This document shows, piece after piece, positions 9,161 through 18,550 of a stretch of DNA of 64,000 bases. The DNA is from Barnesiella propionica. Lineage in GTDB: Bacteria; Bacteroidota; Bacteroidia; Bacteroidales; Barnesiellaceae. Numbering within the stretch: position 1 is the first letter of the stretch; each line of letters starts with the position of its first letter. Both the position numbers and the translations under genes were made by a program. The notes under the pieces were generated by a model. It worked only from the letters and a program-made list of their open reading frames with translations, was not told the origin of the DNA and did no database searches. The DNA lies in assembly GCF_025567045.1 (NCBI RefSeq), contig NZ_JAOQJK010000011.1:50607-114606 (forward strand), read 5' to 3'.

Positions 9161-10378
9161 TTAATTTTTGAGAATGCTTTTGATTATGACCGGGGCTTTC
9201 TCTCTGAATGTTATTTCTGCGTCTTTTACAGAATCACCGCCTATGTCTTCTCCCGTACATTTCCATTTTCCGTCTTCATATATGAAATACCATAAAGAAT
9301 AATAGTCGGCGGCACTTTTAGTTAACATTGCAGCTAAATCTCCGTATATAAAAGATGAAATAATATTTGTTGAAAGTTTTGAATCTCTATCTGCCGCGCA
9401 AACTTCTTGATCTTGCATGTTTTTTACATTATCTCTTATTGATGAGGCTGCATAATTATAATACTCGGAATATTTACCTTCAGCAAAGAGCTTTTGTATA
9501 TTTATAAATGATAATAACGGCGTATCCATTGAAATTGGAATATCGGTATAGTCTGTTATTTTTTTATGAATAAGTTCTTTTCGATATGTAGCTGTATCTA
9601 ATGCACCTTTTTTAATTAACACTCTGGTATTTAGTTTTATTATATCCGATCGGCTTTGGTCCTTTTTTACAAAGTAAGAGTAGGACTGATTATTGGTGCT
9701 AACGACATCTGTCACCTTTTTGTTTGTAAATAAAATACCCGAATGTTCATCGCATGCATAACCGGATTGTAATTTCCCATCCTCAACATAATTATTATAT
9801 AAAGCTCTTTTAGATGGTATATTATAATGAGGACAATGACTATATGGCAAAAATCCAAGACCTTCAACTATGGATAGTTTAATAGGTCTGGCATCGCTTA
9901 TACTGTTCTTAAACCAACAAATAGAACCTGCGCTTCCTCCACTTAAAATGATCCCTTTATCTAATGCTTTTTTTAATATTTTATCTATTTCCTGATATTT
10001 CCAAATACCTAACATATTTAAAGTATTTCCTCCTCCTACAACAATTGCATCCATGCTCAATAAAATATCTTCAAAAGATTGTTTTTGGGTTTCGGAATCA
10101 ATCCATACTTTTAAAATATTTGATTTTATACCTAGTTCCTTACATATATATTCCCAGTATTTTATGTTTTTAGCATTGTCTGCACTTGCTGTTGGAAGAT
10201 AACAAATTTGTGGGTCGGTTTTATTAATCAGGTTATTAATGTATTCAACGAATTTGTATTCTATATCTCCACCATAAATAAAAATTTGTTGTTTAATTTT
10301 TTCTGAATGAATTTCATTTGCATGAGCAGGAAATATAAAGAAGAATAAGAATAAAATGGTCTGAAAGATTTTTTTCAT
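9161..10378 (-). CDS. S51 (peptidase E/cyanophycinase-like) exported protein with a C-terminal extension
   Basis: A signal peptide (cut after about AHA, residue 20) is followed by an S51 serine peptidase domain. The nucleophile motif is GGSAGS (residues 147-152, Ser149), preceded by VVGGGNTLNML and followed by a His pair in HCPHY (181-184). Peptidase E cuts Asp-X dipeptides and cyanophycinase cuts cyanophycin; the substrate here is unknown. Residues about 290-405 are an extra domain not found in peptidase E, ending in WYFIYEDGKWKCTG, which looks like an NTF2/SnoaL-type fold. The gene is noticeably more AT-rich than its neighbours, which may mean later acquisition. Confidence 0.75.
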   Translation of the reverse strand: MKKIFQTILFLFFFIFPAHANEIHSEKIKQQIFIYGGDIEYKFVEYINNLINKTDPQICYLPTASADNAKNIKYWEYICKELGIKSNILKVWIDSETQKQSFEDILLSMDAIVVGGGNTLNMLGIWKYQEIDKILKKALDKGIILSGGSAGSICWFKNSISDARPIKLSIVEGLGFLPYSHCPHYNIPSKRALYNNYVEDGKLQSGYACDEHSGILFTNKKVTDVVSTNNQSYSYFVKKDQSRSDIIKLNTRVLIKKGALDTATYRKELIHKKITDYTDIPISMDTPLLSFINIQKLFAEGKYSEYYNYAASSIRDNVKNMQDQEVCAADRDSKLSTNIISSFIYGDLAAMLTKSAADYYSLWYFIYEDGKWKCTGEDIGGDSVKDAEITFREKAPVIIKSILKN

Positions 10379-10428
10379 ATGGGTTGAGGTAATTTTAATT
10401 TTTGAGATATTATGAAAATATCAATATA

Positions 10429-11775
10429 TTATTCCTGGGCGCAATCCTGTATGACTTCGGAAAGAGTAGGGTGGGCGTGAATTATATCCCGTAATTGAGG
10501 AAGGGTACATCTGGTGGCAATCAATGCGGTTATTTCGTGTATAAGATCTGCCGCATGGGCGCCCAGTATATGACAGCCTATGATGTTCTCCTGTTCGTCA
10601 ACAATAATTTTACATAAACCGTCCGGTGATCCCATGCTTAGTGCTTTACCGTTTGTTCTGAACATGGCTTTATGAGATTTGAAAGAAATGTTCTTTTGTT
10701 TGCAATCCTCTTCTGTAAGTCCGGTCGCTGCTACTTCGGGGGTTGTGAACACTGCAGATGGTATAAGCTTGAGATTAATATCGTCTCGTTTATTTAAAAT
10801 ATTATTAATTACTTTTTTCCCTTGGTATGTAGCGGCATGAGCCAACATACATTTTCCGTTTACGTCACCTATTGCATATATTCCGGGGACGGTAGTTTCG
10901 AAGAAATCGTTCGTAACGATACCTTTTGAAGTTTGCTCTACATGGGTGGCCTCCAGGTTCAATGTTTCCGTATTAGCATTCCTGCCGACAGAAACGAGTA
11001 CAATGTCGGCAATCGTTTCTTGTTGTACACCTTTAAATTCGTAAGAGATGATAAGCCCGGTATCTTTCGGTTTAATATGACCGACTATTGCCTGGTTTAC
11101 GATTTGTATGCCTTTTTTTGCAAGGGATTGTTTGAGCCGTTTGCTTATATCTGTATCAAAATTCGGGATTATATCTTTTGCAAATTCTAAAATAGTTACT
11201 TCACTTCCGAAACTACGGAAGATGGAAGCAAATTCCAAACCGATAACTCCTGCTCCGATAATACATAACCGTTCTGGAATGTGATTAATATCCAGTAGTT
11301 CTTTTGAGGTGATCACACCAGGCAAATTTATTCCTTCGATAGGTAACGTGCGTGCGTAGGAACCGGTAGCTATGATAATATTGTGTGCCGTATAGCTTTC
11401 ACCGGAAGGACTGGTTACGGTGTGGTCGTCCCGAAAGGTCGCATATTCCCGTACCACTTTTATTAACTTGTGTTTCATCAGGAATTCGATGCCCGATGCC
11501 AGATTGTTTACAATCTCGTTTTTTCGTTCTATTACCTTTTGCCAGTCAAATGTATAAGTTAAGTCTTTTATTCCCCATGTACCGGCTTCTTTTATATCCT
11601 CTAAGACTGCAGCGTTCCTGCACAAACTTTTTGTAGGAATACATCCTTCGTTTAAGCATGTTCCGCCCAAACGACCTCCTTCGAAAAGAGTTACGGATAA
11701 TCCTTGTTTTGCAGCGTAAAGAGCAGTCTCATATCCGCCCGGCCCTCCTCCTATTATAATAATATCACTTTCCAT
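10429..11775 (-). CDS. lpdA: Dihydrolipoyl dehydrogenase
   Basis: The flavoprotein (L protein) that reoxidises the dihydrolipoyl arm of GcvH using NAD+. It has an FAD-binding GGGPGGYE motif at the N terminus, the redox disulfide CLNEGC (Cys40 and Cys45), a second nucleotide-binding motif GAGVIGLEF, and the C-terminal His-Glu pair in HPTLSE (His435, Glu440). The 448-residue length is slightly shorter than the usual 460-475. It is the last gene of the glycine cleavage operon, separated from gcvPB by a 12-bp hairpin, so it is probably dedicated to glycine cleavage here. Confidence 0.95.
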   Translation of the reverse strand: MESDIIIIGGGPGGYETALYAAKQGLSVTLFEGGRLGGTCLNEGCIPTKSLCRNAAVLEDIKEAGTWGIKDLTYTFDWQKVIERKNEIVNNLASGIEFLMKHKLIKVVREYATFRDDHTVTSPSGESYTAHNIIIATGSYARTLPIEGINLPGVITSKELLDINHIPERLCIIGAGVIGLEFASIFRSFGSEVTILEFAKDIIPNFDTDISKRLKQSLAKKGIQIVNQAIVGHIKPKDTGLIISYEFKGVQQETIADIVLVSVGRNANTETLNLEATHVEQTSKGIVTNDFFETTVPGIYAIGDVNGKCMLAHAATYQGKKVINNILNKRDDINLKLIPSAVFTTPEVAATGLTEEDCKQKNISFKSHKAMFRTNGKALSMGSPDGLCKIIVDEQENIIGCHILGAHAADLIHEITALIATRCTLPQLRDIIHAHPTLSEVIQDCAQE

Positions 11776-11795
11776 AGTTCGTTTTTCATATAAAT

Positions 11796-11836
11796 GAAGG
11801 CAAAGGAACTAATGATAAATATAGTCCTTTGCCTTC
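11796..11836 (-). other. Intercistronic hairpin between gcvPB and lpdA
   Basis: A 12-bp perfect inverted repeat (GAAGGCAAAGGA with TCCTTTGCCTTC) with a 17-base loop. On the minus strand it follows gcvPB but is not followed by a T run, so it looks more like an RNA processing or stability element or a leaky terminator than a full stop. Confidence 0.6.
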
Positions 11837-11846
11837 TTTTCCATAA

Positions 11847-13313
11847 TTAAATTAGGTTTGGTAAGTCTTTGTATTTCAATATCGGGTTTCTTGCCGCCAT
11901 AGTCTCATCCAGTCTGCGGACGGGAGTAGAATGGGGGGCATTTTTTACGATATCGGGATGCTCCAGAGCTTCGTCTGCTACTTTCTTCATTACTGCTATA
12001 AATTCATCCAGTGTTTCGATAGATTCCGTTTCCGTTGGTTCTATCATGATCGATTCGTGAAATAAGAGAGGAAAATAAATCGTAGGCGCATGATATCCAT
12101 AATCCAGCAGACGTTTTGCTATATCCAGTGTGGTGACACCGGTAGATTTATCTTTAAGCCCGTCGAATACGAATTCATGTTTGCATATATCTTCTATAGG
12201 AAGAAAGTAATGATCTTTCAGGGATTCTTTGATATAGTTGGCATTTAAAGTGGCGAGGGGACCAACATATCTCAAATTCTCTTTTCCCAGCGACAGTATG
12301 TAACAGTAGGCTTTCATCATTACAGTGAAATTTCCGAAAAACCCTGAAACTCTTCCGATGGCTTTATCGCTGTTGGCGATATAATAGCGTTCCCCGTCTT
12401 TTTTTATCTGGGGATTCGGGAGCAGATTTACCAGCTTTTCACATACACCTACCGGACCGCTGCCGGGCCCCCCTCCTCCGTGAGGGGTTGAAAATGTTTT
12501 GTGAAGATTAATATGCATGATATCGAATCCCATGTCTCCCGGTCTGCATTTTCCCAGTAACGGATTCAGATTTGCCCCGTCATAATACAGTAGCCCTCCG
12601 CAATCGTGTACAAGCCTTGCTATTTCAGGTATAGATGTTTCAAATATCCCCAAGGTATTAGGGTTAGTCATCATGATACCGGCAACCGTTTCATCCAGAT
12701 GTTTTTTCAGATCGTCAACATTAATAGTTCCGTCTTCATTAGAAAGGACTTCCACTATTTCCAGCCCGCATACGGCGGCACTTGCCGGATTCGTTCCGTG
12801 TGCACTGTTAGGGACTATTACTTTAGTGCGTTTCAGGTCGTTTCTGTCTATGTGATACTGCCTCATGATCATAAGACCTGTAAGCTCCCCGTGAGCGCCG
12901 GCAAAAGGGTTGAGAGTAAAAGCTGCCAGTCCGGATATTTCGGAAAGAGCAACAGCCAGTTCGTAGTATAGTTTTAAAGCTCCCTGTACCGTATTTTCCG
13001 GTTGGAACGGATGCAAAGATGTAAAAGCAGATAATGACGCTATTTCTTCATTAATTTTAGGATTGTATTTCATTGTACAGGAGCCCAAAGGGTAAAATCC
13101 TGTCTCTACTCCGAAATTTTTATTAGAAACATTGGTATAGTGTCTTACCACATCCAGTTCGCTTACTTCGGGTAATTCTGCTTCATTTTCTCTTCTCAGA
13201 TTCACTGGTATATCCTCTGTGGAACAGGTTGTGAAAATATTATCCGAAGGTAAGGAATAGCCGATGCGTCCTTTTTTCGATAACTCGAAAATCAATTTAT
13301 CATAGTATTTCAT
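11847..13313 (-). CDS. gcvPB: Glycine dehydrogenase (decarboxylating) subunit 2
   Basis: The PLP-binding half of the two-subunit P protein, which decarboxylates glycine and loads the aminomethyl group onto GcvH. The PLP lysine is Lys272 in NLHKTFSTPHGGGGPGSG, a diagnostic glycine-rich stretch; SAHGTNPASA is also conserved. The 488 residues match the separate PB subunit and not a piece of a broken single-chain protein, because both PA and PB have intact ends. It starts 3 bases after gcvPA, so translation is likely coupled. Confidence 0.96.
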   Translation of the reverse strand: MKYYDKLIFELSKKGRIGYSLPSDNIFTTCSTEDIPVNLRRENEAELPEVSELDVVRHYTNVSNKNFGVETGFYPLGSCTMKYNPKINEEIASLSAFTSLHPFQPENTVQGALKLYYELAVALSEISGLAAFTLNPFAGAHGELTGLMIMRQYHIDRNDLKRTKVIVPNSAHGTNPASAAVCGLEIVEVLSNEDGTINVDDLKKHLDETVAGIMMTNPNTLGIFETSIPEIARLVHDCGGLLYYDGANLNPLLGKCRPGDMGFDIMHINLHKTFSTPHGGGGPGSGPVGVCEKLVNLLPNPQIKKDGERYYIANSDKAIGRVSGFFGNFTVMMKAYCYILSLGKENLRYVGPLATLNANYIKESLKDHYFLPIEDICKHEFVFDGLKDKSTGVTTLDIAKRLLDYGYHAPTIYFPLLFHESIMIEPTETESIETLDEFIAVMKKVADEALEHPDIVKNAPHSTPVRRLDETMAARNPILKYKDLPNLI

Positions 13314-13316
13314 GAT

Positions 13317-14657
13317 CTATATCTCCTTCTCGATTAATGACAGTAGATTATCTATTTCGGCTTTAGTCCTTTTTTCGGTGACACATAGCAGCAAGGCGTT
13401 TTTCATTTCAGGTTTCACTGTTTCCAGCCTGATACCGCACAATATTCCCCGGTCTATACATTTCTGATATAGTTTTTTAGCATCTAATGTCGTTGTAACT
13501 GCAAATTCTTTGAAAAAGGGCTGGTCGTAGCATAAACTGAATTTACCAGTTCGTAACAGTTCACTGCATAAATAATGAGCTCCCGAATAAGATATTTCAT
13601 TAACCCTCTTTAAACCTTCTTTCCCCATCAAGGACATATATATTGTTACGTATAGCGCCATAAGGGATTGATTGGAACAGATGTTGCTATTAGCTTTTTC
13701 CCGCCGGATATGTTGTTCCCGTGCCTGTAAGGTGAGAACAAAAGCCCGTTTTCCGTCCATATCCCTGGTAGCACCTACTATGCGTCCCGGTAATTTTCTC
13801 ATCAATTCTTTGGTACAAGCCAGGTAACCGACGTGAGGACCTCCGAAATTCAGAGGAATTCCCAATGACTGTCCGTCTCCGCAAGCAATATCGGCTCCCC
13901 ATTCTCCCGGAGTTTTCAGAATACTCAGGGTAGAGGGATCGTTATTCATGATAAACAGAGCTTTTTGAGCGTGTATCATGTCGGCATATCCGTCATAATC
14001 TTCTATAATTCCGTAAAAATTAGGATTGTTTACGATGACTCCGGCCACATCTCCTGCCAAGATTTGTCTTTGCATATCTTCCTTGTCGGTAATGCCGTTT
14101 TTTTCAGCGATCTCACTTATCTCTATGTTTTTGTATTTGGCATAAGTGCGTACAACGTTCAGGATATGCGGGTGTACGGTTTGCGATATAAGTATCTTAT
14201 TTTTTTTCTTGGCCTGAGCCACTGCCATGAACATCGCTTCTGCCGTAGCTGTAGCCCCGTCGTACATGGATGCATTACAACAATCCATTTCTGTGAGTTC
14301 CGATATGTAACTTTGGAATTCGAAAATATACTGTAATGTGCCTTGCGAAATTTCGGGTTGATAAGGTGTATAAGCTGTTAAAAATTCCGACCGGGAGATA
14401 AGTTGCGGAATTACAGCCGGCGTATAATGATCGTAGGCTCCGGCTCCGGCAAACGGGATCAAACGAATGTTCAAGTCTCCCAGTTTGCTAAAGTATTCTC
14501 GTATTTCGCTCTCCGTAAATGAAGAGGGTAGTGCGTAATCTCTTGTCAGGCGAATTTCTTCCGGAATTTCTTTATACAATTCGTCCAGAGATTTAGCTCC
14601 TATCTTTTTGAGCATTGTTTCTATGTCGGACGAGGTATGCGGAAAGTATTTATGCAT
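13317..14657 (-). CDS. gcvPA: Glycine dehydrogenase (decarboxylating) subunit 1
   Basis: The N-terminal-half subunit of the split P protein; it pairs with GcvPB to form the PLP enzyme. It shows the usual MHKYFPHTSSDIETML start, the GAGAYDHYTPAVI block, MYDGATATAEA, and NFGGPHVGYLACTKELMRKLPGR. The 446-residue length is typical. Most Bacteroidales carry one fused protein of about 950 residues, so the split form is a point of interest. It lies 16 bases after gcvH. Confidence 0.95.
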   Translation of the reverse strand: MHKYFPHTSSDIETMLKKIGAKSLDELYKEIPEEIRLTRDYALPSSFTESEIREYFSKLGDLNIRLIPFAGAGAYDHYTPAVIPQLISRSEFLTAYTPYQPEISQGTLQYIFEFQSYISELTEMDCCNASMYDGATATAEAMFMAVAQAKKKNKILISQTVHPHILNVVRTYAKYKNIEISEIAEKNGITDKEDMQRQILAGDVAGVIVNNPNFYGIIEDYDGYADMIHAQKALFIMNNDPSTLSILKTPGEWGADIACGDGQSLGIPLNFGGPHVGYLACTKELMRKLPGRIVGATRDMDGKRAFVLTLQAREQHIRREKANSNICSNQSLMALYVTIYMSLMGKEGLKRVNEISYSGAHYLCSELLRTGKFSLCYDQPFFKEFAVTTTLDAKKLYQKCIDRGILCGIRLETVKPEMKNALLLCVTEKRTKAEIDNLLSLIEKEI

Positions 14658-14673
14658 GGTATGGTAAAATTAA

Positions 14674-15051
14674 TTATTTACAGGTAGCTTCATATTCCTG
14701 ACTATTCATAAGTTTGTTCAGTTCGGAGGGATCGCTCAGTTTTATCTTGAAAATCCAGTTTTCGTAAGCATCTTCATTGATAAGCTCCGGGGATGATTCC
14801 AGATTTTCGTTTATTTCGACGACAGTACCGCTTACAGGGGATAAAAGATCGCTGGCTGCCTTGACACTTTCTACGGCTCCGAATTCTTCACCCTTGTTTA
14901 TTTCATCATCTACTTCCGGCATATCAACATATACGATATTTCCCAGTTGGTGCTGGGCATAGTCGGTAATTCCTATGTAACCGTATTCTCCGTCTACTTT
15001 TATCCATTCATGAGACTCGGTGTATTTTAACTCTTCTGGTACTCTGCTCAT
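14674..15051 (-). CDS. gcvH: Glycine cleavage system H protein
   Basis: A small lipoyl-carrier protein of 125 residues. The lipoylated lysine is Lys64 in GAVESVKAASD, in the expected beta-hairpin context. It shuttles the aminomethyl intermediate between the P, T and L proteins. It lies between gcvT and gcvPA in the operon. Lipoate is probably attached by the LplA encoded at the head of the same operon. Confidence 0.97.
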   Translation of the reverse strand: MSRVPEELKYTESHEWIKVDGEYGYIGITDYAQHQLGNIVYVDMPEVDDEINKGEEFGAVESVKAASDLLSPVSGTVVEINENLESSPELINEDAYENWIFKIKLSDPSELNKLMNSQEYEATCK

Positions 15052-15092
15052 AATATATTCTCCTTTTGTTTTAAATGGTTATTAGATAAGTT

Positions 15093-16187
15093 CTATTTTT
15101 TGTAATTCTTCTGATAGAATCGTTTCTTTACGACTTTCCCAGGGAAAAATTTCTTGCGTATGTGAATTTCAACGTCGGTGTCTAAAGCACTATATCTCTG
15201 ATCTATAAGTGCCATACATACGCTTTTTCCCGTAGAAATAGAATTATATCCGGTTGTTACGTATCCTATATTTTTTCCATTGGCATACACTTCGTATCCG
15301 TTCCGGGGAATAGCTTTATCGAATAATTCTATACCTACTATTTTTCGTTTGATTCCTTCTGTTTTTTGTAACGCCAGTGATCCTTTCCCTATAAATTCTT
15401 CTTTGTCTAGTTTTACAAAAGAACCCAGGCCGGCTTCTAATGGGGTTATATCTTCGGAAAGTTCATGTCCGTATAAAGGAAGTGCAACTTCGAAACGTAA
15501 TGTATCCCGGCACCCGAGTCCGCAGGGTTGTACTTCATTTGAATTCACGAGTGTATCCCATACATAATTGATAAATTTCGGACTTCCGTATAATTCGAAT
15601 CCGTCTTCACCTGTGTATCCGGTGCGTGAAATAATAATTTTCTCTCCGTTATAGAGAATTTCTTTAAATGTATAAAAAGAAAGATCGTTTACGCTTATCT
15701 TGAGCAAACGTTCTATTATTTTCCAGGCTTCGGGTCCTTGTACGGCAACTTCTCCATATTGTTCCGACTGGTTATCAATGGTAATGTCGAATCCTTCGCT
15801 GTTTTTTTTCATCCATTCGAAATCTTTTTCTATATTGGATGCGTTGACGACCAGAAAAAATGTGTCGTCATTTTTCTTATATACCAGAAGATCGTCTACA
15901 CACCCTCCGTGAGGATATAGCATAATACCGTAAAAAATTTTACCGGAGGGGGCGTTACCGATATCATTTGTGAAAATATGATTAATATATTTTTCGCTGT
16001 CGGGACCGCTGATAAGAATTTCTCCCATGTGAGATACATCGAATATTCCTGCATGGTTCCGAACGGCGTTGTGTTCTTCTATGATAGTTTTGTATTCCAG
16101 TGGCATGTCAAAGCCGCCGAAAGGCATCATTTTTGCGTTCAATGCCAGGTGTTTGTCATACAAGCAAGTCTTTTTAGTGTTTTCCAT
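15093..16187 (-). CDS. gcvT: Aminomethyltransferase (glycine cleavage T protein)
   Basis: A tetrahydrofolate-dependent enzyme that releases ammonia from the aminomethyl-H protein and forms methylene-THF. The conserved blocks MPFGGFDMPLEY, GIFDVSHMGEI, SRTGYTGEDGFELY and GCRDTLRFE are all present, and the 364-residue length is normal. It is 14 bases downstream of lplA. All parts of the glycine cleavage system are therefore encoded together. Confidence 0.97.
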   Translation of the reverse strand: MENTKKTCLYDKHLALNAKMMPFGGFDMPLEYKTIIEEHNAVRNHAGIFDVSHMGEILISGPDSEKYINHIFTNDIGNAPSGKIFYGIMLYPHGGCVDDLLVYKKNDDTFFLVVNASNIEKDFEWMKKNSEGFDITIDNQSEQYGEVAVQGPEAWKIIERLLKISVNDLSFYTFKEILYNGEKIIISRTGYTGEDGFELYGSPKFINYVWDTLVNSNEVQPCGLGCRDTLRFEVALPLYGHELSEDITPLEAGLGSFVKLDKEEFIGKGSLALQKTEGIKRKIVGIELFDKAIPRNGYEVYANGKNIGYVTTGYNSISTGKSVCMALIDQRYSALDTDVEIHIRKKFFPGKVVKKRFYQKNYKK

Positions 16188-16201
16188 GTCGGTAGCATTT
16201 G

Positions 16202-17191
16202 TTAATGTTTAGGTTCTTTATTTTCTTCAAAAAGGATTTCCAGAAATTGATCCTGTGTAAGATTCAGGATATATTCTTCTATTTTTATTTTGTCCAAAAT
16301 ATTCCTTATGGTATTGTATTCAAATGTCACTCCGGTGAATGTGTTCAGGAAACGTTCCATTTCTCCTATAGGGAAATAGTCTCCCATCAAATTTATTTCT
16401 TTTATAATTCCGTTTTTGATTTCCAGTCGGATTTCTATTTCTCCGGCTGTTCCATAACCTTTTTTAATGAGAGTGTACCGGGGATTGTTCCCTAATATCC
16501 AGGATTCTTTGAGATATTCTTTCTCAATATTTTCGATCCCGGTAATTTCTTTGGGCTGAATAGCAATTTCGGAATCGCATAACTGTGTACGCATAAATGA
16601 TTTAAATGTGCCGATGTCGATGTCCAGATATTCTTTCAGATTGGTTACGCGTTTCCGTACCGATTCTATGCCTTTGGTTATCAGTTTTTCATTACTGGGT
16701 GTAATAGACAGTACGAGGTCTTTTATATTTGTATCGAACAACATAGTGCCGTGTACTATGCTTTTTCCTGCGGTTCTGTAAAAAGCATTTCCCGATATTT
16801 TTTTTCCATCTACCGTAATATCGTTTCGTCCTGTCGCTTCTGCTTTGATTCCCAGTTTATTCAAGGTGTGGGCAACTAACCGTAAGTATTTATCGAAGGT
16901 GAACCCTACATTGAAGTCTTTGGTAATATAAGAAAACATGATGTTGCTTCGGTCGGCATATACGCAACCTCCGCCCGATTTGCGACGGTAGTATTCGATC
17001 TTGTTTTTTTGTACGTATTTCATGTTGATTTCGTTTTCCATGAGTTGATTACGGCCAAAAATAACAGTGGGATTGACTTGCCACATAAAGAAATATTCTT
17101 CATCTCCGAAATGCCGGGCCACATATTCCTCCATAGCGAGGTAGAAAGATAAACGGCGGACCTTATTATCGGGTAATGTGATATATTTCAT
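16202..17191 (-). CDS. lplA: Lipoate--protein ligase
   Basis: Activates lipoate with ATP and transfers it to lipoyl-domain lysines. The BirA/LplA catalytic core shows RRKSGGGCVYAD and the lysine motif KISGNAFYRTAGKSIVHGTML, and the C-terminal accessory domain follows (to residue 329). It is the first gene of the gcv operon, which suggests that it serves GcvH. The start ATG directly precedes the conserved KYITLPDNKVRR segment. A good promoter match lies about 30 bases upstream. Confidence 0.93.
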   Translation of the reverse strand: MKYITLPDNKVRRLSFYLAMEEYVARHFGDEEYFFMWQVNPTVIFGRNQLMENEINMKYVQKNKIEYYRRKSGGGCVYADRSNIMFSYITKDFNVGFTFDKYLRLVAHTLNKLGIKAEATGRNDITVDGKKISGNAFYRTAGKSIVHGTMLFDTNIKDLVLSITPSNEKLITKGIESVRKRVTNLKEYLDIDIGTFKSFMRTQLCDSEIAIQPKEITGIENIEKEYLKESWILGNNPRYTLIKKGYGTAGEIEIRLEIKNGIIKEINLMGDYFPIGEMERFLNTFTGVTFEYNTIRNILDKIKIEEYILNLTQDQFLEILFEENKEPKH

Positions 17192-17221
17192 AAGTATAAT
17201 CAGAGGTTAAGATCGTTTACA

Positions 17222-17229
17222 CAAAACTA
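17222..17229 (-). promoter_or_regulatory. Promoter of the lplA-gcv-lpdA operon (-7 box)
   Basis: The minus strand reads TAGTTTTG, matching the Bacteroidetes -7 consensus TAnnTTTG, 31 bases before the lplA ATG. A T-rich self-complementary run lies about where the -33 element would be. I saw no glycine riboswitch core between here and the leu terminator. Confidence 0.55.
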
Positions 17230-17359
17230 CAGATTCTTTTTTAAAAAAAGAATAGTGCTTTATTAATTTTACGGGTTTGGTACTAATAAATTTTTGCGTA
17301 AATTGTAAGTGTCTGTCATTGCGGAGATTATTGGGAATATGTATTTTCAATAATAATTA

Positions 17360-17389
17360 AAGCTCCGGTGTCGTATAGATCCGGAGCTT
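17360..17389 (-). terminator. Terminator of the leucine operon
   Basis: The arms AAGCTCCGG and CCGGAGCTT (9 bp) are followed on the minus strand by TTAATTATTATTG. It lies 64 bases after the leuB stop codon and upstream of the gcv promoter. Confidence 0.8.
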
Positions 17390-17452
17390 ATTTGTAAAAA
17401 AGATTATAGAATTTTTATGAGCTTCTGTAAGTGTATTCCTATATTAATAGGG

Positions 17453-18526
17453 TTATTTTTGGCTGATGTAGTTTACTATGTATTCACCTACTTCGCTGGT
17501 TTTGTATGCTTTAGATCCTTCTCCTGCGATATCTTCCGTAACAATACCGATTTCTATGGAAGCATTAACAGCCTCTCTTATGAGCCGGGCCTCTTCTTTT
17601 AAGCCGAATGCGTATTCCAACATCATAGCGGCAGAGAGAATCGTTGCTAACGGATTGGCTATATTTTTTCCTGCGGCCTGAGGATATGAGCCATGTATAG
17701 GCTCGAAGACGGACGTATACACTCCTATTGAGGCGGAGGGCAACATTCCTAGTGAACCGGTGATGACCGATCCTTCGTCGGTGAGAATGTCGCCGAACAT
17801 GTTTTCTGTAACTATAACGTCAAAACTTTTGGGCCATTGGATCATTCTCATGGCCGCATTATCGACAAAAAGGAAATCGGTTTCTACTTCGGGATATTTT
17901 TTTGCTATGTCCTGGGCGACTTCTCTCCATAAACGGGAGGTTGCCAGAATGTTCGCTTTGTCTACGACAGTTAATTTTTTTCGCCGTTTCATGGCATATT
18001 CGTATGCAAGCTTTACTATGCGTTCAATTTCTTCCCGGGTGTAAACACAAGTATCATAGGCAGTCTGTCCGTCTTCACTTCGTCCCTGTGGACGTCCGAA
18101 ATAAAGTCCGCCGGTGAGTTCCCGGATACACATGAAATCGGCGCCGTCGATCAGATTGGAACGGAGAGGAGATTTATGGATAAGGCTTTTGAATGTCGTT
18201 ACAGGACGTATATTGGCATATAGTCCCAACTTTTTACGCATAGCCAGTAAACCTTGTTCCGGTCTTACGGTGGCGGATGGGTCGTTATCATATTTCGGTG
18301 AGCCTATGGCACCGAAAAGAACGGCATCCGATTGCATACATAACTCGTGCGTTGCATCGGGGTAGGGGGAACCGGTTTCGTCTATGGCACAAGCTCCTAC
18401 GAGTGCGTGTTTATAAATGAGTTCATGACCGAATTTTTTGCACACGGTTTTGGTCACTTCCAATGCCTGTCCTATGATTTCGGGACCTATTCCGTCTCCC
18501 GGTAAAATTGCGATGTTTAATTTCAT
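17453..18526 (-). CDS. leuB: 3-isopropylmalate dehydrogenase
   Basis: Oxidative decarboxylation of 3-isopropylmalate with NAD+, the third step of leucine synthesis. Characteristic segments are [10 protein letters not shown] at the N terminus, the [10 protein letters not shown] substrate loop, the [14 protein letters not shown] stretch and the [10 protein letters not shown] and [13 protein letters not shown] blocks. The 357-residue length is standard. It is the last gene of the leu operon and lies 24 bases after the second synthase gene. If the upstream paralogue is a citramalate synthase, LeuB and LeuCD could also work on the citramalate route to 2-oxobutyrate. Confidence 0.97.
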   Translation of the reverse strand: MKLNIAILPGDGIGPEIIGQALEVTKTVCKKFGHELIYKHALVGACAIDETGSPYPDATHELCMQSDAVLFGAIGSPKYDNDPSATVRPEQGLLAMRKKLGLYANIRPVTTFKSLIHKSPLRSNLIDGADFMCIRELTGGLYFGRPQGRSEDGQTAYDTCVYTREEIERIVKLAYEYAMKRRKKLTVVDKANILATSRLWREVAQDIAKKYPEVETDFLFVDNAAMRMIQWPKSFDVIVTENMFGDILTDEGSVITGSLGMLPSASIGVYTSVFEPIHGSYPQAAGKNIANPLATILSAAMMLEYAFGLKEEARLIREAVNASIEIGIVTEDIAGEGSKAYKTSEVGEYIVNYISQK

Positions 18527-18550
18527 ATGAAAATAATATAATGTAATAAA

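Noticed and set aside
17192..17360. Glycine riboswitch upstream of the gcv operon
   Set aside because: The space between the leu terminator and lplA is short and AT-rich, and I found none of the conserved glycine aptamer core.
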